Assembly (NCBI GenBank): GCA_023450775.1
Contig: JAEXGP010000340.1
Location: 1 to 12,646, forward strand
DNA length: 12,646 bases
Direction of reading: 5' to 3'
Source: Actinomycetes bacterium
Lineage (GTDB): Bacteria; Actinomycetota; Acidimicrobiia; Acidimicrobiales; Microtrichaceae
Part shown: positions 5,898 through 12,646 of the stretch, piece after piece
Position numbering within the stretch: the stretch's first letter is position 1
Layout: the number at the start of each line of letters is the position of its first letter
Program-made: the position numbers and the translations under genes
Notes under the pieces: generated by a model
What the model was told of the DNA's origin: nothing
What the model saw: the letters and a program-made list of their open reading frames with translations, nothing else
Database searches by the model: none

Positions 5898-6413
5898 AGG
5901 ACAGACGCCGCCGGCCGCCGCTCGCGCGGCAGGGCTCGCGAGGTGCAGCACCCCCGACAGCGAACGGGCGAAGTCCCGCTCGTCCGCGTCCATGCGGTCG
6001 ATCTGCTCCACGGTGTCGGCGGCCCAGAGCGTGGCCACGTCCCCGGCACGACCCGGATCGAGCTCCATGGCGCCGCCGTCCCGGGTCAGGACCGACACCG
6101 TCGGGCCGGTCGTGTCCATGGTGTCGCGCCGGATCGTGCACCACAGCCACGCGATCTCCTCGGCGTCCGCGCCGATGACGTCGCGCACCTCGGCTCGGTC
6201 CGCCGGGTGCTCGACCGGGAAGTACTCCGTGCCGTACGCGGAGTGGAAGAGGCCGGCATCGCACAACGCGGGCCGCTCACCCCACTCGACGAGCACGCGC
6301 CGGGTGCCGAGCAGGTGGGACAGGAACGGCACGTGGGAGTCGTGGGTCATGTCCCCGAACCCGAGGCGGCGCAGCAGCGCCAGGCGTGCACCGGTCGGCG
6401 GTTGGACGTCCAT
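5895..6413 (-). CDS. DUF6817-type (HD-like) protein
   Basis: A 172-residue soluble protein. The conserved block has His24, His27 and His33, then a helix ending in LVEWG, then CDAGLFHSAYGTEYF (residues 51-65). The AGLFHSxYGT signature is what I recall for the DUF6817 family, small proteins with an HD-hydrolase-like helical arrangement whose function is not established. There is no signal peptide or membrane segment. ATG 6413 has no Shine-Dalgarno, but TAGGGT ends 6 bases upstream of it, the pattern of a leaderless actinobacterial transcript. A start at Met22 would cut into the conserved region. The stop codon lies in the last unit of the tandem repeat. The gene diverges from the EamA-type exporter. 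Confidence 0.75.
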   Translation of the reverse strand: MDVQPPTGARLALLRRLGFGDMTHDSHVPFLSHLLGTRRVLVEWGERPALCDAGLFHSAYGTEYFPVEHPADRAEVRDVIGADAEEIAWLWCTIRRDTMDTTGPTVSVLTRDGGAMELDPGRAGDVATLWAADTVEQIDRMDADERDFARSLSGVLHLASPAARAAAGGVCP

Positions 6414-6419
6414 GCCCCG

Positions 6420-6425
6420 ACCCTA
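6420..6425 (-). promoter_or_regulatory. Probable -10 (TAGGGT) of a leaderless transcript, DUF6817 gene
   Basis: On the minus strand TAGGGT fits TAnnnT and is followed by 6 bases and then ATG 6413. Transcription would begin at or within a base or two of the start codon, which would explain the missing ribosome binding site. Confidence 0.45.
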
Positions 6426-6505
6426 CGACCGCCCGGGTCGGGGACGCGGGCCCGATCGACCGGCGGGTGGCGACATGCCCCGCGAGGTCGCAGCGGCTGT
6501 CGCAG

Positions 6506-6511
6506 TATCGT
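6506..6511 (+). promoter_or_regulatory. Probable -10 (TATCGT) of a leaderless transcript, EamA gene
   Basis: TATCGT fits TAnnnT and is followed by 7 bases and then GTG 6519. No Shine-Dalgarno is present. This spacing is the reason for choosing 6519 over the in-frame GTG at 6510, which would fall inside the -10. Confidence 0.4.
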
Positions 6512-6518
6512 GCGCTTC

Positions 6519-7409
6519 GTGGATCGCGCCGTCCCGCCGTGGACGCTCGCGGTGGCGGCGATGCTGTCGGTGCAGCTCGGCTCCGCCCTCTCGGTCGACG
6601 TGATCGAGACCGTCGGGGCGGCCGGCACGGCGTGGCTCCGACTCACGTTCGGCGCTGTCGTGTTCCTGGCCGTCGCCCGCCCGCCGGTGCGGACGATCCG
6701 CCGTGCGGACGTCCCGCTGCTGGTCGCACTGGGCGTCACCACCGGGCTGGTCACGGTCATGTTCCTGGCGGCGATCGACCGCATCCCGCTCGGCACCGCC
6801 GTGGCGATCGAGTTCCTCGGCCCGCTGTCGGTGGCGGCGCTGCACAGCCACACGCGCCGGGCGTTCGCCTGGACGGTGGTCGCGCTCGTGGGCGTGGTGC
6901 TGCTCAACCAGCCCTGGCAGGGACGGGTCGACGCGCTCGGCGTCACGTTCGCCGCGCTCGCCGCCGTCGGGTGGGCCACCTACATCGTGCTGACCCAACG
7001 GGTGGGGGACCGCGTGAGCGGGATCGGCGGGTTGTCGATCACCGTGCCGATCGCCGCCGTGACCGCCGCGGTCGTCGGGGTGCCCCAGGCCGTCGGCCAC
7101 CTGGACGCCGGAGTGCTGCTGGCCACCGCCGGGCTGGCGCTGCTGCTCCCGGTCCTGCCGTACACGCTCGAGCTGCTCGCGCTGCGGCGCATGACGCCCA
7201 ACGCCTTCGGCACGCTCATGGCGCTCGAGCCGGCGTTCGGGCTCCTGCTGGGTCTGGTCGTGCTGCAGCAGCGACCGTCGACGCTGCAGCTCGTGGGGAT
7301 CGCGCTGGTGGTCCTCGCCGGCGCCGCCGCTCAGCGCAGCGGGTTGCGGCACCGCGAGCCGTCGGACGGCGGTGCCGACGCCGGCGACGTGGTGGCGCCC
7401 TACCCCTGA
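6519..7409 (+). CDS. EamA/DMT-superfamily exporter, RhtA-like
   Basis: A 296-residue polytopic membrane protein with about ten hydrophobic helices arranged as two EamA repeats, the size of E. coli RhtA (threonine/homoserine exporter). Recognisable pieces are AVAIEFLGPL (end of the first repeat), WATYIVLTQRVGDR (start of the second), PYTLELLALRRM and FGTLMALEPAFGLLLGL, all characteristic of the RhtA branch of the drug/metabolite transporters. It probably exports amino acids or related metabolites across the cytoplasmic membrane by proton exchange; the substrate is not determinable here. The start is GTG 6519 on the leaderless pattern, with GTG 6510 as alternative. The much longer open frame upstream, to 5766, is a shadow crossing the tandem repeats and the opposite gene. 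It is convergent with the GNAT-like gene, 43 bases away. Confidence 0.9.
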   Translation: MDRAVPPWTLAVAAMLSVQLGSALSVDVIETVGAAGTAWLRLTFGAVVFLAVARPPVRTIRRADVPLLVALGVTTGLVTVMFLAAIDRIPLGTAVAIEFLGPLSVAALHSHTRRAFAWTVVALVGVVLLNQPWQGRVDALGVTFAALAAVGWATYIVLTQRVGDRVSGIGGLSITVPIAAVTAAVVGVPQAVGHLDAGVLLATAGLALLLPVLPYTLELLALRRMTPNAFGTLMALEPAFGLLLGLVVLQQRPSTLQLVGIALVVLAGAAAQRSGLRHREPSDGGADAGDVVAPYP

Positions 7410-7452
7410 CCGTCGGTGCATCCGCGGCGCCGGCAGCGGCGCGGGCGTGGTG

Positions 7453-7740
7453 TCAGGCGACCAGGTCCTGCTGGTCGGGATGGCCCGACAGCCATTCGGC
7501 GACGTACCAGCAGGTGGGGCGGACCTTGGCCCCGCGTCGGCGAACATCCGCCATGGCGCCCTCCACGAGCACCGCCCCGAGTCCGCGGCCCCGCTCCGCC
7601 GGGTCGATCACGGTGTGCGGGAACTCGAGCACCAGCTCGTCACCCGCGAGCGGTCGGTAGTCCGCGAAGCCCAGCACGCGGCCGTCCTCCACGAGCTCGT
7701 AGCGCTGCTGGTCCGGTCGGTCGACCACCTCGGTGCCCAT
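7453..7740 (-). CDS. Small GNAT-like N-acetyltransferase (YjdJ/COG2388 type)
   Basis: A 95-residue protein with the compact GNAT fold typical of the YjdJ group. Strands YELVEDGRVLGFADYR and VLEFPHTVIDP precede the acetyl-CoA pyrophosphate loop ERGRGLG (residues 49-55), then a helix and the signature VRPTCWYVAEWL. The usual first GNAT strand and helices are missing, as is normal for this short family, so it is not a truncation. The substrate is unknown. ATG 7740 has no Shine-Dalgarno; TAGCGT sits 6 bases upstream, suggesting a leaderless message. It lies between a convergent exporter gene and the YihY gene, 54 bases away on the same strand. Confidence 0.87.
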   Translation of the reverse strand: MGTEVVDRPDQQRYELVEDGRVLGFADYRPLAGDELVLEFPHTVIDPAERGRGLGAVLVEGAMADVRRRGAKVRPTCWYVAEWLSGHPDQQDLVA

Positions 7741-7746
7741 GCCCGC

Positions 7747-7752
7747 ACGCTA
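7747..7752 (-). promoter_or_regulatory. Probable -10 (TAGCGT) of a leaderless transcript, GNAT gene
   Basis: On the minus strand TAGCGT (TAnnnT) is followed by 6 bases and then ATG 7740. The overlapping GGGTAG (7755-7750) also resembles a SigB-type -10, with GAAT 16 bases upstream, but it would place the start point almost on the ATG. Confidence 0.45.
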
Positions 7753-7794
7753 CCCAGCGCCTCGTCGAACCATTCGGCGCGACGACGGGAGCCG

Positions 7795-8811
7795 TCAGCC
7801 CTGCGCCGCCTGCTCCTTGGTCTCGTCAGCGGTGGGCCCGACCGAGTCGGCGGCCTCGGCGCCGCGCCGACCGAGCGGCTCGGGGCGGTCGACCGTCGAG
7901 TCCGCTGCCGTCTGGCGCTCCAGCTCGGCGTTGAGCTCGGCGCCGATGAGCACCGAGGCCGCCGTGAGCTGCAGCCAGAGCATGAGCACGACGATGCCGG
8001 CCAGCGAGCCGTACGTCTCGCCGAGGGACGAGAACCGATCCACGTAGACGGAGAAGAGGAGCGACGCCGCGATCCAGATGACGGTCGCGATCACCGCTCC
8101 CCAGGACAACCACTGGACGCGGGCCGGGTCGCGGTCCGGGGCGGTCCGGTACAGCACGCCGAGTGCGAGCGCGAACAGCACTGCCAGCAGCGGCCAGCGC
8201 AGCACGTTGAGCGTGGTCTGCGCCGCGTCGCCGAGGCCCGTGGAGTCCAGCAACGCCGGCAGGGCGGCGATCAGGCCGACGGCCACCACGACGCCCACCA
8301 CGGCGGCCGCGGTGAGCAGCAGGCTCAGGAGCCGCAACCGGATCGCCCCACGGGTCTCGTCCTCGTCGTACGCGGCGTTGAGCGCCTCGATCAGGTGCTG
8401 CACGCCGCTGCTCGCGGACCACAACGCCAGCGCGATCGACACGATCAGCGCGACCGACAGGCCTGCGGACGAGCGGTCCACCAGGCCGTCCAGCTGCTCG
8501 GTCAACAGGTCCTGGGCCGAGGACGGCAGGCTGCTCGCCACGTCCGCGACCTGACGGCTGACGTCGGACGGATCCGCCACCAGGCCGTAGAGCGAGATCA
8601 TCGCGATCAGCGCCGGCACCAGGGCGAGCAACGCGAAGAACGCGACGCCACCGGCGAGCAGCGACACCCGGTCCTGCTTGGACTCGACCTTCACCCGGGT
8701 GAGGACGTCCTTCCAGCCCTTGGCCGGGATGCGGTGCGGGGCGGAGGCGTGCCGACCGTGGGGGTCGGGGCGCCCGCGATCGGTCGCCGACGGGTTCACG
8801 GCGCTGGTCAT
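7795..8811 (-). CDS. YihY/BrkB (UPF0761) family inner-membrane protein
   Basis: A 338-residue membrane protein. After a polar N-terminus (1-50) there are six hydrophobic stretches, the first at about 51-78. Family signatures are LALWSASSGVQHLIEALNAAYD in the second segment and YGSLAGIVVLMLWLQLTAASVLIGAELNAE in the last. The C-terminal 35 residues are polar and acidic. YihY/BrkB proteins were once annotated as ribonuclease BN, an assignment since moved to another protein; their real function is unclear, with envelope and transport roles proposed. The ATG overlaps the stop of the upstream DUF1360 gene (ATGA, 8811-8808), so the two form a translationally coupled pair. The open frame upstream of 8811 is a shadow of the DUF1360 gene. 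Confidence 0.92.
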   Translation of the reverse strand: MTSAVNPSATDRGRPDPHGRHASAPHRIPAKGWKDVLTRVKVESKQDRVSLLAGGVAFFALLALVPALIAMISLYGLVADPSDVSRQVADVASSLPSSAQDLLTEQLDGLVDRSSAGLSVALIVSIALALWSASSGVQHLIEALNAAYDEDETRGAIRLRLLSLLLTAAAVVGVVVAVGLIAALPALLDSTGLGDAAQTTLNVLRWPLLAVLFALALGVLYRTAPDRDPARVQWLSWGAVIATVIWIAASLLFSVYVDRFSSLGETYGSLAGIVVLMLWLQLTAASVLIGAELNAELERQTAADSTVDRPEPLGRRGAEAADSVGPTADETKEQAAQG

Positions 8812-9338
8812 TGCTCCGCCTGGTGCTCGAGGGACACGTGGACGAACTGCAGGAGGTCCGCCGCGCCGACCGCGGCGAACGCCGACAGGGCCAGCCTCGC
8901 CGGACCGGGCGTGAGCCGCAGGGCCGCGGTCCCGGCGCTCGCGATCCAGACGTCCAGGCAGAACGGGCAGCTGACCAGCTCGCCGATCGACCGGCGCCAG
9001 CCCCGGCCCACCGGGCGCACGTTGACCTCGCCGGGGCCGCCGTGCCCGACGAACTCGGCGAACGGGGCGCGCAGCGGCGACGTCACCGTCTGCTTGGAGA
9101 GGAGTCGGGACAGCTTGTAGGTGGCCAGCCCGACGAGCGCGACGTCGGACCACTGCGTCGCCGGGGCGGCGGCCTCGTCCGCCCGGCGACGGTGCACCGC
9201 GGTCGCCGTGGCTCCGGCGGCGAGCAGGTACACCGCAGCGACCGCGGCGTACCCCGCGAGCCGTTCGGGCTCGTGGGGGCCGAGGTCCTCGCTGGGCGTC
9301 TCCGGCGGCGTGTGCTGCTGTCGGTCCTGGGCGTGCAC
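8808..9338 (-). CDS. DUF1360 family membrane protein
   Basis: A 176-residue protein. A polar N-terminus (1-25) is followed by a hydrophobic segment (about 28-47), then the family core: LATYKLSRLLSKQTVTSPLR, a GEVNVRP turn, and GELVSCPFCLDVWIASAG with the conserved CPFC cysteine pair, then a final hydrophobic region (about 140-165). DUF1360 proteins are known mainly from Firmicutes (spore-related YjcA-like) and Actinomycetota; function is unknown. The CPFC pair could form a disulfide or bind metal (inference). The start is GTG 9338 without a clear Shine-Dalgarno. A GGGTAG element ends 10 bases upstream. It shares four bases with the YihY gene downstream. Confidence 0.85.
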   Translation of the reverse strand: MHAQDRQQHTPPETPSEDLGPHEPERLAGYAAVAAVYLLAAGATATAVHRRRADEAAAPATQWSDVALVGLATYKLSRLLSKQTVTSPLRAPFAEFVGHGGPGEVNVRPVGRGWRRSIGELVSCPFCLDVWIASAGTAALRLTPGPARLALSAFAAVGAADLLQFVHVSLEHQAEQ

Positions 9339-9348
9339 GGGCCGGGAT

Positions 9349-9373
9349 CTACCCGGTGGCCCCCGGCGCAGAC
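9349..9373 (-). promoter_or_regulatory. Possible SigB-type promoter (GTCT-N15-GGGTAG) of the DUF1360-YihY pair
   Basis: On the minus strand GTCT, 15 bases and GGGTAG (9354-9349) fit GNNT-N14-16-GGGTA, followed by 10 bases and GTG 9338. The transcript would have almost no leader. It could link the pair to the sigma factor encoded at 2063-2845, but the match is short and may be chance. Confidence 0.3.
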
Positions 9374-9399
9374 GGGGCGTGACGACGACCGGTCAGCCG

Positions 9400-9480
9400 C
9401 TCGGGTGGAACTCCGATGCCCGGTGCCGGAAGCTGTCGCCGTTCGGTTGCGCCGCGACCGGGACGCCCGATCCACCCGAG
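9400..9480. repeat. 10-bp inverted repeat downstream of the sulfatase gene
   Basis: CTCGGGTGGA at 9400-9409 and TCCACCCGAG at 9471-9480 are perfect reverse complements separated by 61 bases, which contain a smaller CCGG-TG-CCGG element at 9420-9429. The right arm ends 4 bases before the sulfatase stop (9485-9487). A long-loop terminator of the sulfatase transcript is plausible. No gene is seen in 9339-9484. Confidence 0.4.
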
Positions 9481-9484
9481 GGGG

Positions 9485-11845
9485 CTACGACAGGTAGCGG
9501 ACGTCCATCGTGTGGATCGTGCCTTCGAAGGGGAACGGCGCGCGGTCGAAGTAGTCGAGCGACACCGGGCTGCCCAGGCAGGTGCCGACGTCCAGGCAGT
9601 CGTTGGCCGTGAACAGGAGCGGCGCGCTGACCGGCACCTGGCCGGTGGCGACGGTGGCGCCGTCGACCGACATCGTGATGTCGAGCGGGCCGCCCGGTCG
9701 AGGGTCCGCGTAGACGGTCTCGATCCCGATCGAGACCGTGCCGGTGGGGATCGGCTGATCGGTGCGGATCTTGGTCCGCATGAGGATGAAGAGGTTGTAC
9801 TCGAAGCACAGGTGGCCGTCGTCCATGAAGCACGTCAGGCCGCCGCCGTTGCCGCCGAGCGCGTAGAGCACGCCGCTGGCGCGCTCGGGCACGTCGGCGG
9901 AGATGACGACCGAGTTGGCGCGGTTGCCGAGCGCCGGCGCGCAGAACTCGGGCATGCGGACGATGTCGCCGGTGAAGCTCCACTCGCGGTAGGGCGTCGA
10001 GATGCGCAGCTCGGGGTGGTACACGGGCACCCACAGCCCGCCGCCGACGGGGTAGACGCTGTTGCGGGCCGCTTCGATCGCGAACACCTCGCGGAGCTGC
10101 TCCAACTTCTCGGGGTGCTCGTCGGCCAGGTCGTGCGCCTGGGTCCAGTCCTCGTCCAGGTGGTAGAGCTCCCACGTGTCCTGGTCCGGCGTCCAGTCCT
10201 CGATGCCGGGCGGCTTGCCGGGCATCCACGGCGTTCTCGGCCCGAACGCGGAGGCCATCCACCCGTCGTGGTAGATCGCCCGGCTGCCCATGATCTCGAA
10301 GTACTGGGTGCGCAGCCGGCCCTCGGCGTCGCGGTCGTCGAAGGTGTAGGCGAAGCTCGTGCCGTCGAGCGGCTGCTGTGCCACCCCGCGGACCTCGAGG
10401 GGCGGCGTGATGCCGAGGATCTCGTAGATGGTGGGGACCAGGTCGTTGCAGTGGTGGAACTGCGTGCGGGGCACCGGGTCCGGTTCGATCCGGGACGGCC
10501 AGCGGATGACCATCGGGTTCCGCGTCCCGCCCAGGTGCGACGCCAGCAGCTTCATGCCCTTGTACGGCGTGCTGCCCGCCCAGGCCCAGCCGGCGTGGTA
10601 CTGGTTGTCGGTCTTGGGTGAGCCCAGCACGTCCAGGCCGCCGAGCTCCTCGAGCGCCTTGATGTGCATGTCGACGGTGGTCGGGATGCCGTTCTGCGCG
10701 AGCAGCTCGCTGATCGTGCCGTTCTGACCCTCGCCCGACGAGCCGTTGTCACCCCAGATGTAGATGACCAGCGTGTCGTCGCCGTAGCCGAGGGCCTCGA
10801 CCTCGTCGAGGAGCCGGCCGACCTGGACGTCCACGTGCTCGGCGTAGCCCGCGGCAACCTCCATCAGGCGGCGCTGGAACGGCTTCTCATCCTCGGGGAG
10901 GTCGTCCCAGGCCGGCAGGGTGGGATCGCGCTCCGTCAGCTGGGCGTCCTGTGGGATCCAGCCCTGGGCCTTGGCGCGCTCGAACACGCGCTCCCGGTAG
11001 GCGTCCCAACCGTCGTCGAACTTGCCGGCGTAGCGGTCCGCCCACTCCTTCATGATGTGGTGCGGCCCGTGGAGGCAGCCGCTCGCCCAGTACATGAAGA
11101 ACGGCTTGTCGGCCTCGAACGCCTTGTGCTGATGCAGCCACCGGATGGCGTCGTCGGCCAGGTCCTCGCTGAGGTGGTAGCCCTCCTCGGGACGCTTGGG
11201 CGGCAGCACGCTGGTGGTGTTGCGCACCAGGTTGGGCTCCCACTGGGACGCCTCGCCGGCCAGGAAGCCGTAGAAGTACTCGAAGCCCTTCCCGGTCGGC
11301 CAGTTGTGGAACGGCCCGGCGGGCGTGGTCTCCTCGGCGGGCGTGTTGTGCCACTTGCCGAACGCCGCGGTCGAGTACCCGTAGTCGGTGAGCACCTCGG
11401 CGACCAGTGCGGTGCTGGTCGGGATGTGTCCCGAGTAGCCGTCCCAGTCGTTCGCCAGCTCGGCGATCTGGCCGTTGCCGATCCGGTGGTGGTTGCGCCC
11501 GGTCAGGAGCGACGCCCGCGTCGGCGAGCACATGGCGGTGGTGTGGAACCGGTTGTAGCTGATGCCGTGGTCACGCACGCGGGTCAGCGTGTCGGTGCGG
11601 ACCTCACCGCCGAACGTGGACGGGAGACCCGGTCCGGCGTCGTCGATCAGCACCACCAGGATGTTCGGCGCATCGTCGGGGAGTCGCCGGGGCTGCACCC
11701 GTGCCTCGTAGGTCGACTCCTGCATGGTCCGTCCCGCGACGGAGGCCGACGGCGTGGGTGGGAACGGCAGGGCGTCCTGGCGGGGGAGCCGGGGGAACGG
11801 GGTCTCTGGGGTTGCGACGTCGCTCACGGTGTCCGATCGTGGCAC
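9485..11845 (-). CDS. Arylsulfatase, large actinobacterial AtsA-like type
   Basis: A 786-residue type I sulfatase, matching the size of mycobacterial AtsA/AtsD-type enzymes. Metal ligands are in NILVVLIDDAG (Asp68-Asp69). The formylglycine site is MCSPTRASLLTGR with Cys106 in C-x-P-x-R, the form matured by a formylglycine-generating enzyme encoded elsewhere. FGKWH (Lys164, His166), LHGPHH, WGDNG (Asp366-Asn367) and TPYKGMKLLASHLGG complete the active site. From about residue 600 a beta-rich region (FTGDIVRMPEF, then LDVGTCLGSPVSLDY near the end) looks like the concanavalin/LamG-like tail of this group. It hydrolyses sulfate esters; the natural substrate is unknown. No signal peptide is visible, so it is probably cytosolic. 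The start is GTG 11845 with GGGGGA about 7 bases upstream; GTG 11827 is the alternative. It follows the Rieske oxygenase gene by 70 bases on the same strand. Confidence 0.94.
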   Translation of the reverse strand: MPRSDTVSDVATPETPFPRLPRQDALPFPPTPSASVAGRTMQESTYEARVQPRRLPDDAPNILVVLIDDAGPGLPSTFGGEVRTDTLTRVRDHGISYNRFHTTAMCSPTRASLLTGRNHHRIGNGQIAELANDWDGYSGHIPTSTALVAEVLTDYGYSTAAFGKWHNTPAEETTPAGPFHNWPTGKGFEYFYGFLAGEASQWEPNLVRNTTSVLPPKRPEEGYHLSEDLADDAIRWLHQHKAFEADKPFFMYWASGCLHGPHHIMKEWADRYAGKFDDGWDAYRERVFERAKAQGWIPQDAQLTERDPTLPAWDDLPEDEKPFQRRLMEVAAGYAEHVDVQVGRLLDEVEALGYGDDTLVIYIWGDNGSSGEGQNGTISELLAQNGIPTTVDMHIKALEELGGLDVLGSPKTDNQYHAGWAWAGSTPYKGMKLLASHLGGTRNPMVIRWPSRIEPDPVPRTQFHHCNDLVPTIYEILGITPPLEVRGVAQQPLDGTSFAYTFDDRDAEGRLRTQYFEIMGSRAIYHDGWMASAFGPRTPWMPGKPPGIEDWTPDQDTWELYHLDEDWTQAHDLADEHPEKLEQLREVFAIEAARNSVYPVGGGLWVPVYHPELRISTPYREWSFTGDIVRMPEFCAPALGNRANSVVISADVPERASGVLYALGGNGGGLTCFMDDGHLCFEYNLFILMRTKIRTDQPIPTGTVSIGIETVYADPRPGGPLDITMSVDGATVATGQVPVSAPLLFTANDCLDVGTCLGSPVSLDYFDRAPFPFEGTIHTMDVRYLS

Positions 11846-11915
11846 GGACGCGTCCCCCGGGGCACCGAAACGCGCCGGGTGTGGTCAGACCGTGGGCCCG
11901 CAGCCGGCGAGCACG

Positions 11916-12646
11916 TCAGCTCGACAGCAGTCGGCGGAGGACGCGGCGCATGGCGACGGTCGTGGCATCCGCCCGGGTGTGGATGTCGGCCCGAGGATCG
12001 AGCGGGTGCGGATCGCGGGGGAGCAGCTCGAGCATCCAGCGGTCCTCCTCGCCGACCGCCTGCTGGAAGTCGATCGTGTCCTGCTCGGAGGTGCGGCCGT
12101 CCCGGATGTCGTCACGCCAGTTCACGGCGAACACGCGGGTCCGACCCGGACCGACCGGCTGGAGGAAGAAGCCGGCGGTGATCGTGGCGTCGTCGTCCAG
12201 GTAGGCGAGCCGCATGACGACCGAGAACGGCGCCGTGTAGCGCAGCACCATGTGTCGCCGGCCGACGCCAGGGCCGTGGAGCCGGAGCGTCCGGTGCTCG
12301 TAGGTGGTCTCGAAACCGGCCTCGCCGTCGACCACGCGGAGCCGGGGGATGGGGCCGGCGTCGGGATCGGCGAACGTGCCGCGGTGCAGCCACGGGATGT
12401 GGCCCAGGTCGAGGAAGTTCTCGGCCGCGGCCCCCGCCTGGACATCCCACACCTGTGGCGGCGAGTGCACGGCGACGAAGCGGTCGTCGTGGTCCTCCTC
12501 GACCACCGGCAGGTGGCCGATCGGGTCCTCCGGTGCGTACCACCAGAGCCCCAGCGCCCGCTCGAGCCGGGCGGGGTCCACCTCGATGCGGCTGCCGAGC
12601 AGCTCCACCGCCGCCGGGGCCGGCTCGGACGCACGGCCGACCGGGT
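11916..12646 (-). CDS. Rieske-type aromatic ring-hydroxylating oxygenase, C-terminal catalytic part (runs off the right edge)
   Basis: The frame is open to the window end, so the N-terminal Rieske [2Fe-2S] domain (C-x-H...C-x-x-H) is expected outside and GTG 12608 is not a true start. The visible 243 residues hold the mononuclear-iron motif NFLDLGHIPWLH: D-x2-H-x4-H, with codons at 12408-12410, 12399-12401 and 12384-12386. The late acidic ligand is probably the Asp in GEEDRWMLELL (12042-12044). The preceding GLWWYAPEDPIGHLPVV matches the junction after the Rieske domain in VanA/pheophorbide-oxygenase-like enzymes. These use electrons from a reductase to oxidise aromatic or heterocyclic substrates, often by O-demethylation; the substrate here is unknown. 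Position just upstream of the sulfatase, same strand and 70 bases apart, suggests one transcript and possibly one catabolic route for a sulfated aromatic (inference). Confidence 0.85.
   Translation of the reverse strand, partial: PVGRASEPAPAAVELLGSRIEVDPARLERALGLWWYAPEDPIGHLPVVEEDHDDRFVAVHSPPQVWDVQAGAAAENFLDLGHIPWLHRGTFADPDAGPIPRLRVVDGEAGFETTYEHRTLRLHGPGVGRRHMVLRYTAPFSVVMRLAYLDDDATITAGFFLQPVGPGRTRVFAVNWRDDIRDGRTSEQDTIDFQQAVGEEDRWMLELLPRDPHPLDPRADIHTRADATTVAMRRVLRRLLSS

Noticed and set aside
5766..6518. Long plus-strand open frame leading into the EamA gene
   Set aside because: It crosses the terminator, the 17-bp repeats and the opposite-strand DUF6817 gene, with shadow-like composition; EamA proteins start at the first helix near 6519.
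7427..7442. Short GCGCC/GGCGC stem between the convergent EamA and GNAT genes as a terminator
   Set aside because: Only 5 bp, common by chance in such GC-rich sequence; not strong enough to annotate.
7372..9120. Long plus-strand open frame opposite the GNAT, YihY and DUF1360 genes
   Set aside because: It is rich in His, Arg, Gln and Asp repeats typical of the antisense of high-GC genes, while the minus-strand genes have clear family motifs.
10664..12181. Long plus-strand open frame opposite the sulfatase and oxygenase genes
   Set aside because: Shadow of two well-supported minus-strand genes; no recognisable domain.
12606..12608. GTG 12608 as the true start of the oxygenase
   Set aside because: The frame stays open to the edge and a catalytic domain of this family is normally preceded by a Rieske domain, so the gene is better read as truncated by the window.

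Overview
The window is a G+C-rich (about 70% by eye) bacterial chromosome segment. Codon third positions are strongly G/C, GTG and TTG starts are common, several genes look leaderless, and the gene families (SigB/SigF-type sigma factor, STAS and SpoIIE-type phosphatase, DUF1360, DUF6817, a large cytosolic-type arylsulfatase) point to Actinomycetota. I cannot fix the class from the sequence. No tRNA, rRNA, CRISPR array, transposase or integrase was seen; this looks like ordinary, densely packed chromosome.

Left part (1-2062): a probable minus-strand gene fragment at the edge, then a plus-strand pair whose stop and start codons overlap. The pair is a two-TM glycine-zipper protein with stress-protein-like folds at both ends, followed by a patatin-like phospholipase. 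A 17-bp perfect inverted repeat spans the phospholipase stop codon and probably terminates both this pair and the convergent sigma gene.

Central module (2063-5759): a SigB/SigF-type sigma factor (minus) diverges from a plus-strand pair, a STAS anti-sigma-factor antagonist overlapping a 749-residue bacteriophytochrome whose output domain is a SpoIIE-type PP2C phosphatase instead of a histidine kinase. The biliverdin-binding Cys, the DIP motif, the GAF His, the PHY tongue and the phosphatase Asp residues are all present. The simplest reading is a red/far-red-light-controlled partner-switching system: photoreceptor phosphatase -> STAS dephosphorylation -> release of the sigma factor. The expected anti-sigma kinase (RsbW-like) is not in the window. 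A GGTT-N15-GGGTAC element before the sigma gene fits the SigB/SigF-type consensus and suggests autoregulation.

Between the photoreceptor gene and the next, convergent gene lie a 13-bp palindrome, a bulged GC hairpin and five tandem 17-bp repeats (5813-5897).

Right part (5895-12646): a DUF6817 protein (minus), a divergent RhtA/EamA-type exporter (plus), a small GNAT-like protein (minus), a coupled DUF1360-YihY/BrkB membrane pair (minus), a 786-residue arylsulfatase with an intact C-x-P-x-R formylglycine motif (minus), and the C-terminal catalytic part of a Rieske-type oxygenase running off the right edge (minus). These look like housekeeping and catabolic genes with no obvious link to the central module, although a weak SigB-like motif precedes the DUF1360-YihY pair.
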